From CAIYTF01 sp963664845 (lineage in GTDB: Bacteria; Bacteroidota; Ignavibacteria; Ignavibacteriales; Ignavibacteriaceae), in NCBI GenBank assembly GCA_963664845.1, contig OY761615.1, forward strand, positions 1,798,001-1,862,000: a stretch of 64,000 nt of DNA, written 5' to 3'. The notes beneath the pieces were generated by a model. It made no database searches and was not told the DNA's origin. It saw only the letters and a list, made by a program, of their open reading frames with translations. The translations under genes were made by a program, and so were the position numbers. Within the stretch, counting starts at the first letter, position 1; each line of letters starts with the position of its first letter. Of the stretch, positions 28,764 through 39,775 are shown piece by piece.

Positions 28764-28765
28764 TA

Positions 28766-31700
28766 GTGCATTGGGACTTTGGAAAACCATTGCACAGAGC
28801 ACTAATGACGGGTTTATCCAGGCCATTGCAAATGAGGACTTGGGCCGGTACTATAAAAGAACCGCTCAAATCGGTGAAGCAAGTGCCTGGTTCTCCAAAA
28901 TGCAGGCAGTGCTACTGTGGAGCGTAATAGGTCCATTTGAAAATGTGGCTGCTTCTGGTTTTGACGAGGTATATTTTCCGGAAAAGCAATTCATTAAAAA
29001 TGAGCGCGGCAAAGGGCGAGCCGGTATTCCGGTAAGTTGGTTTGACGTTACCACAACACGCATCGATAGCTGGATTGACTTTGAGTCTCTTTTTGATAAT
29101 CGTCGATCCGTATACTACGCCAACAATTTCGTTTTTTCTCCCAAAAAACAAATTGTACAATTACGCATTGGTACTTCGGGTTCCTTTAAAGTTTTTCTCA
29201 ATGATTCTGCTGTGCTTACCTGCAATAAAGAACGAAATAATGATTTGGATACTTATATTGCAGAAGTCACCTTGAATGAAGGCTGGAACAGGTTGCTTGT
29301 TAAGAACTGTTACTCTGAAATCAGCAATTGCAATTTTCTTTTCCGAATTACCGATGAAAAGGGGTTCCCCCATTCCGACCTGAAATATACTACCGAGGAA
29401 AAAACCTACACGCACGGCTATACGGGCGCCATAAGAAGCATAGCTTCCAGGTATGAGGAATATTTTTTGCGCGCAATTCAGCAGCATCCGGAATTCCCGG
29501 AAAACTATATTCTCCTGTCTGATCTGTATTGTCTGAATGATAAAGTTGAAGATGCCAATGATATACTGCTGAAAGGCCTCACCCTTTTTCACGATAATCC
29601 ATTTTTTCTTAATAAACTTAACGAAGTATATTTACGCTCCGGAAAGAGAACTGAACTTCTTACCAATTATCGTAAACTGGAGGAGATCAATCCTAACTTT
29701 GTCGGAGTGCTGGGTGTCAATGCTTCACTCGCCTATCAGAATAAAAACAATACCGAATATGCAAGAATTCTGTCAAAACTCATTGAGATTCTGCCTGACG
29801 GCGTGGAACGGGATATTTTCCGGATATCTGATCTTGGCCTGAAGAATAAGCCTAAAGAAATAATCGCGCTTGTGGACTCAATGTATGAAAGATATCCCGA
29901 CAATTGGCAGGTCATTAAAATCAAATCATCCATCGATTATACCATTAATCGAAGTTTTGAGAATTTACTTGCAATTGTAAAAAAATACGTGGCCAAGAGA
30001 ATCGATGGCGAATCACTGAATCAACTGGCGCAGATTTATATCAATCTGAACAGGCCTGATGATTATGAAAAGACCATGCAATTGATGCATGAGCTTGAAC
30101 CGGCAAGTCCGAGTTATTATTTTGCTCATTCCAAGACTTATTTTACCTGGCAGAAATATGACCGCGCCGAAGAACTGATCAAAAAGGCACTTGCGCTTTG
30201 TCCGAGTTGTTCAAGCTATCTTGAATTTCTTGGTGACATTTACAAAGCTCAGGGGAAGCTTGATGAGTGCAGGCTAGCCTATCATCAGGGACTTGTTTAC
30301 CTGCCAACCAAACATTCTCTGCGTGAAAAACTAAACTCCATCTCCCCGGAATCAGCCGCTGAAAAGCTGATCCGTCCGCTCTACAGCAAGGAACTGTTGC
30401 GGAAAATGGACGATGCCTCAAGCCCAACCGGTGAAGATGTTTATGTCGTTTTGAATGACAGTAAACGCAGAATATTCCCGGAGGGCTCTTCGGAAGTGGA
30501 GGCAACTCTTTTATTCAAGATCCTGTCGAGAACCGGAATTCAGCAGATGAGCGAATATACTGTTCACTACTTTGAAAACGAGCAGGATTTTATCTTCGAT
30601 AAAGCAGTGGTTATTAAAAAAGATGGTTCAGAGATCCCCGCTGATCGCGATGACTCGCATTTTGTTTTTAAGTCACTTGACGTGAACGACTACATTCTCA
30701 TTAAATATAAAATCCAAAATCACTTTTCCGGTTCACTGGCCGACCATTTCTGGGATGAATTCCTGATCTCCAATTGGTATCCCGTACACACGGTCAGATA
30801 TTCGCTCATCTGCCCTGAAAATCAAATAATCAGGTATAAAGGACAGAATTTTGATGCCACGCCAACGCTTGATACCGTGGTGGAGCATGAACGGTTACTT
30901 TCGTGGGAGATGAAAGATATCCCGGGAATTCGTGTTGAAAATAATATGCCGGAACTTGTGGATATCGGTAAAGTCCTCTACCTCTCCTCTTTGCCCGATT
31001 GGAACTTCCTCAGCAATTGGTATAATAAAATCAGCAGGTCAAGGCTTGAAGCAACTCAGGAGATAAAGGAAAAGGTTGCATCCCTGTTCGATAAGGCGCA
31101 AACGTATTCCGACCGGGAGAAGGCTCGCATTATTTACAATTATATCACCAAAAACATTACTTACAGCAGTGTATCATTCCGGCAATCCGGCATAATTCCG
31201 CAAAAAGCAAAAGATGTACTCGTAAGCAAGCTTGGCGACTGTAAAGATCTTACCGGTTTATTTATTGCCATGGCAAAAGAAGTTGGGTTGCAGGCATCAT
31301 ACGTGCTCTTGAATACGCGGAACGAAGGGAAATATGAGAATGTTCTGCCAGGTTTATATTTTAATCACGCCATTGCCTCAGTAACTCTCGACAACACGCC
31401 ATATCTTCTGGATCTGACCTCAAAATATTCTCCGTTCCTGAGCCAACCGGTTGTCGATATCCAGGCGCTTTGTCTTCCTGTCTCTGAAAAGGGAAATGAT
31501 CGCTCCTATACAACCTCGAATGGAATCGTTAACGCAATCTATCGTAAGGTGACTGGTGAAATAACTGCCGATAATGCTCTGCAAGTTCATTTTCAAAATG
31601 CCAGCACCGGTGAGCTTGCGGCTGATTTGCGCGCGGCATTTCTCGATAAAGACAGTACTGAACAATTAAAAACGCTTAACGATCACTTCAGTGATATTTC

Positions 31701-32169
31701 AACTAATTTGAAGATCGTCGGCTTTACCATTTATCCACAGGATTTGTGGGCAGATACGGTTTACAGTACCGAGGATATAATATTTAATAGTTTTCTTACA
31801 TCTACAGGCAATTTCAGACTTTTAAAGCTGCCTTGGGTTGATCACATTACCGGCAATGATGAAATTTCTCTTGAAAAACGAAATTTCCCGCTTGAGTCCT
31901 ATCAGGAGGCTAATTCAATAATAACTGAGATATCGATTCAACTTCCGAAAGGTTATAGTCCGGTTGAACTTCCCGAGGATCTCAAGACATCGTTCCAAAA
32001 TAAGGATTACTCAATTTCATTTTCTTATAAGGACGGTATCATTTTCGCAAAAGAAACGATGCAATTTCCGGACGCCACTATTCAACCGGAGCATTATGCG
32101 GAATACAGAGCCTTTTGCAATTCCATCATCGAAGCGGAGAACAAACAAATTCTATTAAAAAAGAAGTAG
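28766..32169 (+). pseudogene. 3' fragment of TPR/DUF3857/transglutaminase-like protein
   Basis: This is the rest of the gene begun at 27230. It holds several TPR-like repeats up to about residue 540 of the fragment (AEELIKKALALCPSCSSYLEFLGDIY), then a DUF3857-like beta domain (VVIKKDGSEIPADRD, LLSWEMKDIPGIRVE), then a transglutaminase-like core with Cys in LGDCKDLTGLF, His in YFNHAIAS and Asp in LLDLTSKYSPF. A DUF3858-like tail follows. In Bacteroidota such proteins sit in the envelope and have no proven reaction. No good start codon or ribosome site lies after the IS, so it is probably silent; the frame is otherwise undamaged. Confidence 0.88.
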
Positions 32170-32695
32170 TAATTAAGTCGGGTCAAACCTTGTCTCACCA
32201 TGGATTGGCCCGTTCTTCCAAACAGATGATCAACAACATTACCGGGGCTTCAAGTGCAACAGCTTACGATCTATATCAGCAAGTGAACTAAGCCGGTGGA
32301 AAAGAGAAGGCAGTCGCAGTACTTCATCGGTGACTTTAAATTTATTCATGATGCCTGACCAAAAAAGCTCAACTCAAAAAAGTTTGTTCATATCGGAAGG
32401 AAGTTCCTGATCAAGGTAAACAATATCAGGAAATGATGCTCTTTGTCAGCGTGTTGTTTCCACGCTATCGCGGGCCAACAATTCCTGTAACCGGAGAAAA
32501 TCGCAACGATCTTTTAATTAGTCGTAGTGAAAGATCAATTGCAGCCACGGAAGGCATGTGAGGCAATGAAAATCTGGAAGACACAGAAGTTAAGAGAACC
32601 GCAACAACGTTTTAGCTTTGGATATATAACGGAAAACCCTGCTTGAATTCTGTCAATTCCGGGATCCGTTTTCGTCCGACAGACCAGATTTCCCT
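32170..32695. other. Intergenic region, possible coding debris
   Basis: A 526-bp gap between convergent genes. A broken frame near 32220-32330 reads SKQMINNITGASSATAYDLY, vaguely like the winged-helix tail of Fic-type proteins, but stops interrupt it. No terminator with a clear stem and U-tract was found. Confidence 0.3.
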
Positions 32696-33346
32696 TCACT
32701 GTACTTCGCCATTCCAGTCCAAAAATGCCGTTGTCAAAACTTCGGTGAATACGGTGCTCTCCTGAGCACCGGAGACCGCATATTTGTTATTGAACACAAA
32801 AAACGGTACACCTCTCGCTCCTACCTGCTGAGCTTCATATATATCCTGTCTCACATCGTCGGCATAGGCTCCTGATTCCAACGCTCCCTTGAGGGTCTCC
32901 GTATCCAGTCCGATCGCAGCACCAAGAGCCATCAATGTTTTGTAGTCATCAATATTTTTCCCTTCGGTGAAATATGCCTGGAACAATCTTTCCTCAGCCT
33001 CACCTTGTTTGCCCTGCTGCTTAGCAAAATGTGTGAACCGGTGTGCATTAAACGAATTGGAAACGACAGCTTTATCAAAATTATAGGCCAAACCTACCTG
33101 AGCCGCCATTTGGGAAACATAGCGGTTCATTTCCCTTGCTTCATTCAGACTGATGCCCTTATGCTCAGCCAGATACTGGTGAATACTCTTGCCGGGCTCC
33201 GTCTTCATGTCCGGAGAAAGCTGAAAACTTTTCCACACCACCTGCACTTTTTCGCGTCCCGGAAATTCGCCCAACGCGGCTTCAAATTTCCGTTTTCCTA
33301 TATAGCAAAACGGACACATCACGTCACTCCAAATTTCTACTGTCAT
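32696..33346 (-). CDS. FrnE-type DsbA-family oxidoreductase
   Basis: A 216-residue cytosolic member of the DsbA/FrnE group (2-hydroxychromene-2-carboxylate isomerase/DsbA-like thioredoxin). The redox motif CPFC is at residues 11-14 (WSDVMCPFCYIGKRKFE), the helical insertion follows (NSFNAHRFTHFAKQQG), and the cis-proline loop is GARGVPFFVFNNKYAVSGAQ. There is no signal peptide, which fits FrnE rather than periplasmic DsbA. It is monocistronic. Confidence 0.93.
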   Translation of the reverse strand: MTVEIWSDVMCPFCYIGKRKFEAALGEFPGREKVQVVWKSFQLSPDMKTEPGKSIHQYLAEHKGISLNEAREMNRYVSQMAAQVGLAYNFDKAVVSNSFNAHRFTHFAKQQGKQGEAEERLFQAYFTEGKNIDDYKTLMALGAAIGLDTETLKGALESGAYADDVRQDIYEAQQVGARGVPFFVFNNKYAVSGAQESTVFTEVLTTAFLDWNGEVQ

Positions 33347-33715
33347 TTATGAACCCTTGTTCCTTAATGTTTAAACTGGCTCTCATTATGGCTTCCTGCT
33401 TACACCGGATTGTCCAATACCATATTGAACATCGGTAAACATCAAAATAGTTCATTGCATCACTTCAATAGTTACATAAAGTAAATAGTTGGCTATGCGA
33501 GCCGTAATCGGGATGAATCAGGCGTCTAAATTCAGAGAAATTATCAAGTTTTATAATTTTACGTGTTTTTATCCAATAATTTGAATACTTCTTGCTCAAA
33601 TTATCGGGTAGAACCATGATCACGCGCTCATTTATCAGGAACCGCTAACCAAAAAAGGCTGTATCAGTTTAACTTCTGATACAGCCTCTCTTGTGAGTTT
33701 AAGATTTACGAAGAA
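33347..33715. other. Intergenic region holding a terminator
   Basis: A 369-bp gap. Apart from the hairpin at 33651-33686, I see only AT-rich DNA, part of which must be the promoter region of the minus-strand FrnE-like gene. Confidence 0.35.
33651..33686 (-). terminator. Intrinsic terminator of the giant T9SS protein gene
   Basis: On the minus strand, GGCTGTATCAG, an 8-base loop, CTGATACAGCC and then six T form a perfect 11-bp stem with a U-tract, 30 bases beyond the stop of the 2019-residue gene. Confidence 0.92.
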
Positions 33716-36700
33716 TTACTTCTGCAAAATCATTTTCTTTGTGAAGGTTTGACTTTGCGTCTGCAATCTGTAGATATAGATTCCGGAAGCCAGGCTGTTT
33801 GCCTCAAAGGAGATAGTATAATTACCTGCTTCGAGAGACCCGTTTACCAAGGTTTTCACTACCTGACCTAAGGTATTATAGATAACAAGCGATACCTGTT
33901 GTGCTTTAGGCAGAGCAAACGAAATACGGGTGCTTGGGTTGAACGGATTCGGATAATTCTGTTCAAGATGTAGCTCTGTAGGTATAAGTCTTTTCTTATC
34001 ATTTATGCCCGTAAGATTAGACTCTTTTTTATAAACCTTACCGTTTGCGGTGCCTGAGTAAATCGCTTTCCCGTTAGGCACAATCATCATTGAGCTAAGT
34101 CCTACACCGCCCATACCAATGTTTGACCAGGTGGTTCCGTTATTTGTTGACACAAATACACCTCCTGAATATGAAGCTGCGTAAATGTTATCAGCTGCGT
34201 CAATAACGAGCGAATAGACATAAGTAACCGGCAATGAAGTCTTAGTCCATGTGGCGCCGTTTGTTGTAGAGCGATAGAGTCCTTCACCATAGGTGCCGGC
34301 GAAGAGATCACCGTTCGAGTTTGAAGCCAACGCCCAGATGTAGTTGTAGCCTACATTGAGGAATGTCCAGCTGCTTCCGTGGTCAATTGATTTGGCAACG
34401 CCGCCATCAAATGTACCGGCATATACAGCTTGATCAGGAGCAACTGTCAGCGACGTGATTACCAGGTGAGTACCCAGTCCGTTGTTTTCCGCTGTCCAGC
34501 TGAGTCCACAATTGGAAGATACGAAGATACCAAAGCCCCATGTGCCTGCATAAACAGTACCTGAAGCATCAATCTTCAGTGAACGTACATCTTTATACTG
34601 AAGGTCTGTTAAGTTCCAGTTTGCACCATTGTCGGATGTGCGATACACACCGGTTACCGTTGCCGCGAGAATACTGCTGTTAGGATGTATTTTAACCGCC
34701 CAGACCGGACCCGAATACATATTCGAATTAACGCGTACCCAGCTTGCACCTTCGTTCGTTGTCTTGAAGATATAACCGTTAACCGTTCCTGCATATATAC
34801 CGCCCTGATGATCTGATTCTATCGTTGTCACGATTTCGCCCGCGGGTAGATTGCCAATTAACGACCAACTGCCTGAACCAATACCCGAGCCGCTGCCAGA
34901 TCCCGTACCTGTTGTATCATGCGGGAATGAACTGGATGCTGACACGGTATTATTGGCAAGAACCGGATCCGAAATATTTGAGCTGATAATCGAAGCTACG
35001 TTTACGATGGCTTTATTGGCCGGAATGTTCCCAAGGAACGGAGCCAAATTGAACTGGCCGCTTCCTGTCATTGATTTACAGATCATTTGTCCGTGCTGTA
35101 CACCTGCCGGGAAATTAACCGCTGCGAAAGGAGCCAATATTGAACCGGTTACATCTATCCCTGATATACTTAAGGAAGTTGTTTGCGGGAAGTTATAAAG
35201 AACATTATTCATAACCGTACCATTAACAAAGAGTCCGCCATGCCAGTTAATAGTGGTGCCTACTATATTGACCACAACCGCTGAACCATTCGGCACATTG
35301 ATTTCAACAGTATTAGCGGTATTCAAATCATTACCGTTAACCGTAAATACATTAAGATAAGGATCGTTACACGTCATTCGTACTGTGCCCCACTGAAATT
35401 CCGTGGTTCCGTTTACACTATATCCACTTAATTGAGAACTGAGGTTTTCGAGATACGTTTTAGCTGCTGCAAAGTTAATTACCGAGTCTTTCCTGACAGA
35501 GCCGCTGAAAAATGAAACCGCGGATACGGGAAGATTCGAAGAGTCGCCATAGACTGCATTTCCTGCATAAATACCGCCGCTGGTGAAAATGAGTTTCTTT
35601 CCAACAACCAGCACATCAACGGTTCCGTTTGAAGGAGCCAACTGATCGGCAACACTGTAGCAAGCCAGAGTTGCATTTCTGCCAACTGCCATTTTGCCTT
35701 GTGTATCTGCAGAAGGCTGAGTAATATCGTTGATTACGAACACGTTGAAATCTTTAGCCGGTCCAAGATCAATATTGGCGTTATTCATTGACGCACAATC
35801 AACTTTTACGTTAATCGTAAGCGTTACCGAAGCGCCGTTACTGAGGCTACCGACGGTCCAAAGTCCGGTGTTCTGATCATACGCACCTTGTGTTGCATTT
35901 GCTGACACAAACACTAGTCCTGCAGGTAATATATCTGAGGCCACTATACCGCTTGCATCAATAGGTCCGTTATTTGTTAACTTAATCGTATAGGTAACGT
36001 TCTGACCGCAAGTGATTATTGAATCACTGACTGTCTTTTCGATCTTGAGGTCGGTTGCACCATAGTAGAGACCTGCATCAATACTGTTATCGGTAGAACC
36101 GGCGGCAAATGCCTTACAATCCGATTTGCCCGTTTCAGGGTTGATATCAGAATCAACACTGATATTTGTTCCCTGGTTTTTAAGCGAGAATGCGTACCCT
36201 GCTGAAGCAGTAACCTGAATGTAATAGCTTCCTGCCAAAACATCATTGAAATGATAGAATCCGTTCGCATCGGTTGCAGTGGTTGCCGTGAGGACACCGC
36301 TGCAATTATAAAGTTTCACTGTTACGTTCGGAATACCGGCTTCGCCCGCATCCTGGATACCGTTTTTATTTGCATCGTTCCAAACTTTGTCACCGATGTT
36401 TACCGGTAACTGATACATTCCTGCATCTAAGGTGTTATTGGTTTCTCCGCCAGCAATGTAGGTACAGGCAGTTTTACCTGTTACTGTGTCAGCATTTGAA
36501 TCTTTGGTTGAATCGTTTCCCTGATAAGGGGTTGTGAAAGCGTATCCCGAAGGCAGGGAGAACTGCACATAATAATTACCGCCACTTACGGTACAGCAAA
36601 ACTGATAGTTGCCGTTTGCATCGGTGACCGTTGTACTAATCAGGTTGTTACTGCAATTGAATAAACTGACAGTTACATTGGAAATTCCTGTTTCGCCTGC

Positions 36701-39700
36701 ATCCTGGATTCCATTATGGTTTGCATCGTTCCATACTTTATCTCCGATGGTTACGAAATTGATGTACATACCGGCATCAATGCTGTTGTTCATTTCGCCG
36801 GAGGCAATTGTATAGCAGCCCGTCTTTCCCGTTAATGCATCTGCATCAGAATCCAGACTGTCTATGCTGTCCTGGTCTTTTGCTGTTATTGTGTAACCGA
36901 CCGGAGAAACAAATTTTACATAATAGCTTCCCGGAGTTACATTGGTAAACTGATAATTGCCAAGTGAGTTTGTTGCAGTGGTTGCAACTAAGCTGTCGCT
37001 GCAAGAATATAACTTAACAGTAACGTTTGACAATCCCGCTTCGCCATTATCCTGTATACCATTGTGATTTGCGTCAAGCCATACACGATCTCCGAGAGTG
37101 GCAGTGAGTACCGGTGTGAGATACAGTCCTGCATCTTTGGTAATGTTGCTCTGTCCCGGAGCCAGCACGAAGCAAGCTGTTTTTCCGGTTGTGAGGTCCG
37201 CGTCAGAATCTTTTGTTGAGTCTGAACCCGCATTCATAGGACTGAAAGAGTAACCCGAAGGAAGAACAAAATGAACATTGTAGCTGCCCGGTGTTACGTT
37301 TGTGAATGAGTATGAGCCGTTTGCGTTTGTGGTTGTTGTTCCAATAAGATTACTGCTGCAATCATAAAGCTTTACTGTTACGTTGGCAATGCCGGCTTCG
37401 CCTGCATCCTGAATGCCATTCTGATTAACATCCAGCCATACCTTGTCACCCAATGAAGCAGGGGTTACATACATTCCTGCGTCGACTGTGGTGTTGTTCT
37501 GGCCTGCTGTAAGAGTATAGGTTCCTGTCTTACCTGTTACCGGATCGATATCGGAATCTTTGCTGTCATCAGTTCCCTGATCTTTTGGTGATATCGTATA
37601 ACCTGAAGGTGCAGTGAACTGAACCGAATACGTTCCCGGTGCAAGATTTGTAAAGCTGTAATTTCCGCTTGCATCGGTGGTTGTTGTGGCAACCTGAGTG
37701 TTTGAACTGTTAAACAAAACAACGATAACATTGGCAATACCTGCTTCGCCTGCATCCTGGATACCATTCTGATTAGCATCTAACCATACTTTGTCACCAA
37801 GTGAAGCAGGAGTTACATACATTCCGGCATCAACCGTGGTGTTGTTCTGACCGGCGATAAGAGTAACAGAAGCTGTTTTCCCGGTCGAAGGATCGATATC
37901 GGAATCTTTGCCGTCATCAGTTCCCTGATCTTTTGCTGATATCGTATATCCCGAAGGCGCAGTGAACTGAGCCGAATACGTTCCCGGTGCAAGATTTGTA
38001 AAACTGTAATTTCCGTTTGCATCTGTGGTTGTTGTGGCAACCTGAGTGTTTGAACTGTTAAACAAAACAACGGTAACATTGGCAATTCCGGCCTCGCCCG
38101 CATCCTGGATACCATTCTTGTTAACATCCAGCCATACCTTGTCGCCAAGTGAAGCTGGAGTTACATACATTCCGGCATCAACCGTGGTGTTGTTCTGACC
38201 GGCGATAAGAGTAACAGAAGCTGTTTTCCCGGTTGAAGGATCGATATCGGAATCTTTGCTGTCATCAGTTCCCTGATCTTTTGCTGATATCGTATATCCT
38301 GAAGGTGCAGTGAACTGAGCCGAATACGTTCCCGGTGCAAGATTTGTAAAACTGTAATTTCCGTTTGCATCTGTGGTTGTTGTGGCAACCTGAGTGTTTG
38401 AACTGTTAAACAAAACAACGGTAACATTGGCAATACCTGCTTCGCCTGCATCCTGGATACCATTCTGATTAGCATCTAACCATACTTTGTCACCAAGTGT
38501 AGCAGAAGATACATACATTCCGGCATCAACTGTGGTGTTGTTCTGGCCTGCGGCAAGAGTAACAGAAGCTGTTTTCCCGGTCGAAGGATCGATATCAGAA
38601 TCTTTGCTGTCATCAGTTCCCTGATCTTTTACTGATATCGTATATCCTGAAGGTGCAGTGAACTGAACCGAATACGTTCCCGGTGCAAGATTTGTAAAAC
38701 TGTAATTTCCGCTTGCATCTGTGGTTGTTGTGGCAACCTGAGTGTTTGAACTGTTAAACAAAACAACGGTAACATTGGCAATACCTGCTTCGCCTGCATC
38801 CTGGATACCATTCTTGTTAACATCTAACCATACTTTGTCACCAAGCGAGGCAGGAGTAGCCTGGCAAGGAGCATTCCCATTCCAGCCTGTTGAAGACGCG
38901 AGGTGGATTTCGCTGTTAATTTGCAAATTTTTACAAACCACCGTTCCGTCAAAATTTGAATTACCGGTAACAGTAGCTTCCGGAGAAACCAGTGTACCTT
39001 TCATATTGGGACCACAGTTGATTGTCCCCATGGTACATTTACTGTTGTCGTAATAAATATTCCAGATTATTCTGCTTCGCCAGTATTCATTGTCGAAGTT
39101 GCCAACCATGTTTCCATTCGTCCACTGAACATTGCCGTCAGTAGTGAGAACGTTGATTATTATAGTTTGTGTTGAGTCGGCAGGAGTTATTTCAATCTGC
39201 TGAACATTTGAGTTCTCAAACGTTTGTACGTCGGTAACGCTAAAAACAGCAAGTTTTTGTCCTGAAGGGCAAATGAAACTAAGTGGTGCCGGTTGTGAGC
39301 CTGGGTATTGAACTTTCCCATTGGGAGTTAGCGTTTTCCAGTAATTAGCTGCATCAACAAGATCCTGTACCGGGGAGTTTACTGCCGGCCAGGTGCTTGA
39401 TGCCTGGAGAGAGCCGCCATTCATAAACTGGAACCAGTTTGGTGTGGTAACTGCAGTGCTGACTGCGGCACTTCCGTAAAAGACTTTTATATTTGCCTGA
39501 GCATCGGTGTTCACCGTACCGCCCACCGCAAATACTACGTCCTGCGATGAATTGCTTGTAAGCTTGAAGCCAAATTGGTGAGGATTCTGTGCATTATAGT
39601 TCCCTGCAATAAATGTTCTACCTTCAATTTCGGAAACACTGCTGAAATTATTGGTAATAACAGCATTCCACTTTTTTAGTAAAACGTTCGGGTCCCCGCT

Positions 39701-39775
39701 TCCGTATACGGAACTATAACATGAACTAATTAACAGTAATAAAAAGGTCGTAAGATTTTTAGTATTTCTAAACAT
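33716..39775 (-). CDS. Giant modular surface protein: choice-of-anchor A, eight SdrD-B-like repeats, DUF11, BNR-like repeats, T9SS tail
   Basis: A 2019-residue secreted protein. In order: a signal peptide (LTTFLLLLISSCYSSVYG); a choice-of-anchor A domain (about 30-305); eight SdrD-B/Cna-B-like repeats (about 310-1238), each opening with GDKVWLDxNxNGIQDAGEAG and closing with DAGMYV; a DUF11 domain (about 1240-1335, VTYTIKLTNNGPIDASG); a second choice-of-anchor A domain (about 1340-1600); a Gly/Ser linker; six BNR/Ycf48-like sensor blades (about 1640-1920, TTNEGASWVRV); and a T9SS type A tail (NYPNPFNPSTRISFALP). It is likely an adhesin or stalk-like cell-surface protein. Metal-binding DxDxDG-like acidic segments (DSKDSDIDP) suggest calcium-stiffened repeats. 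It has its own terminator and no operon partner. Confidence 0.9.
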   Translation of the reverse strand: MFRNTKNLTTFLLLLISSCYSSVYGSGDPNVLLKKWNAVITNNFSSVSEIEGRTFIAGNYNAQNPHQFGFKLTSNSSQDVVFAVGGTVNTDAQANIKVFYGSAAVSTAVTTPNWFQFMNGGSLQASSTWPAVNSPVQDLVDAANYWKTLTPNGKVQYPGSQPAPLSFICPSGQKLAVFSVTDVQTFENSNVQQIEITPADSTQTIIINVLTTDGNVQWTNGNMVGNFDNEYWRSRIIWNIYYDNSKCTMGTINCGPNMKGTLVSPEATVTGNSNFDGTVVCKNLQINSEIHLASSTGWNGNAPCQATPASLGDKVWLDVNKNGIQDAGEAGIANVTVVLFNSSNTQVATTTTDASGNYSFTNLAPGTYSVQFTAPSGYTISVKDQGTDDSKDSDIDPSTGKTASVTLAAGQNNTTVDAGMYVSSATLGDKVWLDANQNGIQDAGEAGIANVTVVLFNSSNTQVATTTTDANGNYSFTNLAPGTYSAQFTAPSGYTISAKDQGTDDSKDSDIDPSTGKTASVTLIAGQNNTTVDAGMYVTPASLGDKVWLDVNKNGIQDAGEAGIANVTVVLFNSSNTQVATTTTDANGNYSFTNLAPGTYSAQFTAPSGYTISAKDQGTDDGKDSDIDPSTGKTASVTLIAGQNNTTVDAGMYVTPASLGDKVWLDANQNGIQDAGEAGIANVIVVLFNSSNTQVATTTTDASGNYSFTNLAPGTYSVQFTAPSGYTISPKDQGTDDSKDSDIDPVTGKTGTYTLTAGQNNTTVDAGMYVTPASLGDKVWLDVNQNGIQDAGEAGIANVTVKLYDCSSNLIGTTTTNANGSYSFTNVTPGSYNVHFVLPSGYSFSPMNAGSDSTKDSDADLTTGKTACFVLAPGQSNITKDAGLYLTPVLTATLGDRVWLDANHNGIQDNGEAGLSNVTVKLYSCSDSLVATTATNSLGNYQFTNVTPGSYYVKFVSPVGYTITAKDQDSIDSLDSDADALTGKTGCYTIASGEMNNSIDAGMYINFVTIGDKVWNDANHNGIQDAGETGISNVTVSLFNCSNNLISTTVTDANGNYQFCCTVSGGNYYVQFSLPSGYAFTTPYQGNDSTKDSNADTVTGKTACTYIAGGETNNTLDAGMYQLPVNIGDKVWNDANKNGIQDAGEAGIPNVTVKLYNCSGVLTATTATDANGFYHFNDVLAGSYYIQVTASAGYAFSLKNQGTNISVDSDINPETGKSDCKAFAAGSTDNSIDAGLYYGATDLKIEKTVSDSIITCGQNVTYTIKLTNNGPIDASGIVASDILPAGLVFVSANATQGAYDQNTGLWTVGSLSNGASVTLTINVKVDCASMNNANIDLGPAKDFNVFVINDITQPSADTQGKMAVGRNATLACYSVADQLAPSNGTVDVLVVGKKLIFTSGGIYAGNAVYGDSSNLPVSAVSFFSGSVRKDSVINFAAAKTYLENLSSQLSGYSVNGTTEFQWGTVRMTCNDPYLNVFTVNGNDLNTANTVEINVPNGSAVVVNIVGTTINWHGGLFVNGTVMNNVLYNFPQTTSLSISGIDVTGSILAPFAAVNFPAGVQHGQMICKSMTGSGQFNLAPFLGNIPANKAIVNVASIISSNISDPVLANNTVSASSSFPHDTTGTGSGSGSGIGSGSWSLIGNLPAGEIVTTIESDHQGGIYAGTVNGYIFKTTNEGASWVRVNSNMYSGPVWAVKIHPNSSILAATVTGVYRTSDNGANWNLTDLQYKDVRSLKIDASGTVYAGTWGFGIFVSSNCGLSWTAENNGLGTHLVITSLTVAPDQAVYAGTFDGGVAKSIDHGSSWTFLNVGYNYIWALASNSNGDLFAGTYGEGLYRSTTNGATWTKTSLPVTYVYSLVIDAADNIYAASYSGGVFVSTNNGTTWSNIGMGGVGLSSMMIVPNGKAIYSGTANGKVYKKESNLTGINDKKRLIPTELHLEQNYPNPFNPSTRISFALPKAQQVSLVIYNTLGQVVKTLVNGSLEAGNYTISFEANSLASGIYIYRLQTQSQTFTKKMILQK
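36060..38850 (-). repeat. Tandem array of eight about 116-codon repeats inside the giant gene
   Basis: The period is 348 bp for the first four copies, measured from the recurring start at about 38848, 38500, 38152 and 37804. These copies are nearly identical in DNA, while the later four have diverged. This suggests recent unequal recombination or gene conversion at the N-terminal end of the array, and makes it prone to assembly collapse. Confidence 0.9.

Noticed and set aside
32220..32330. Fic-like C-terminal helix-turn-helix debris (ITGASSATAYDLY)
   Set aside because: Similarity is short and the frame is broken; it could be chance.
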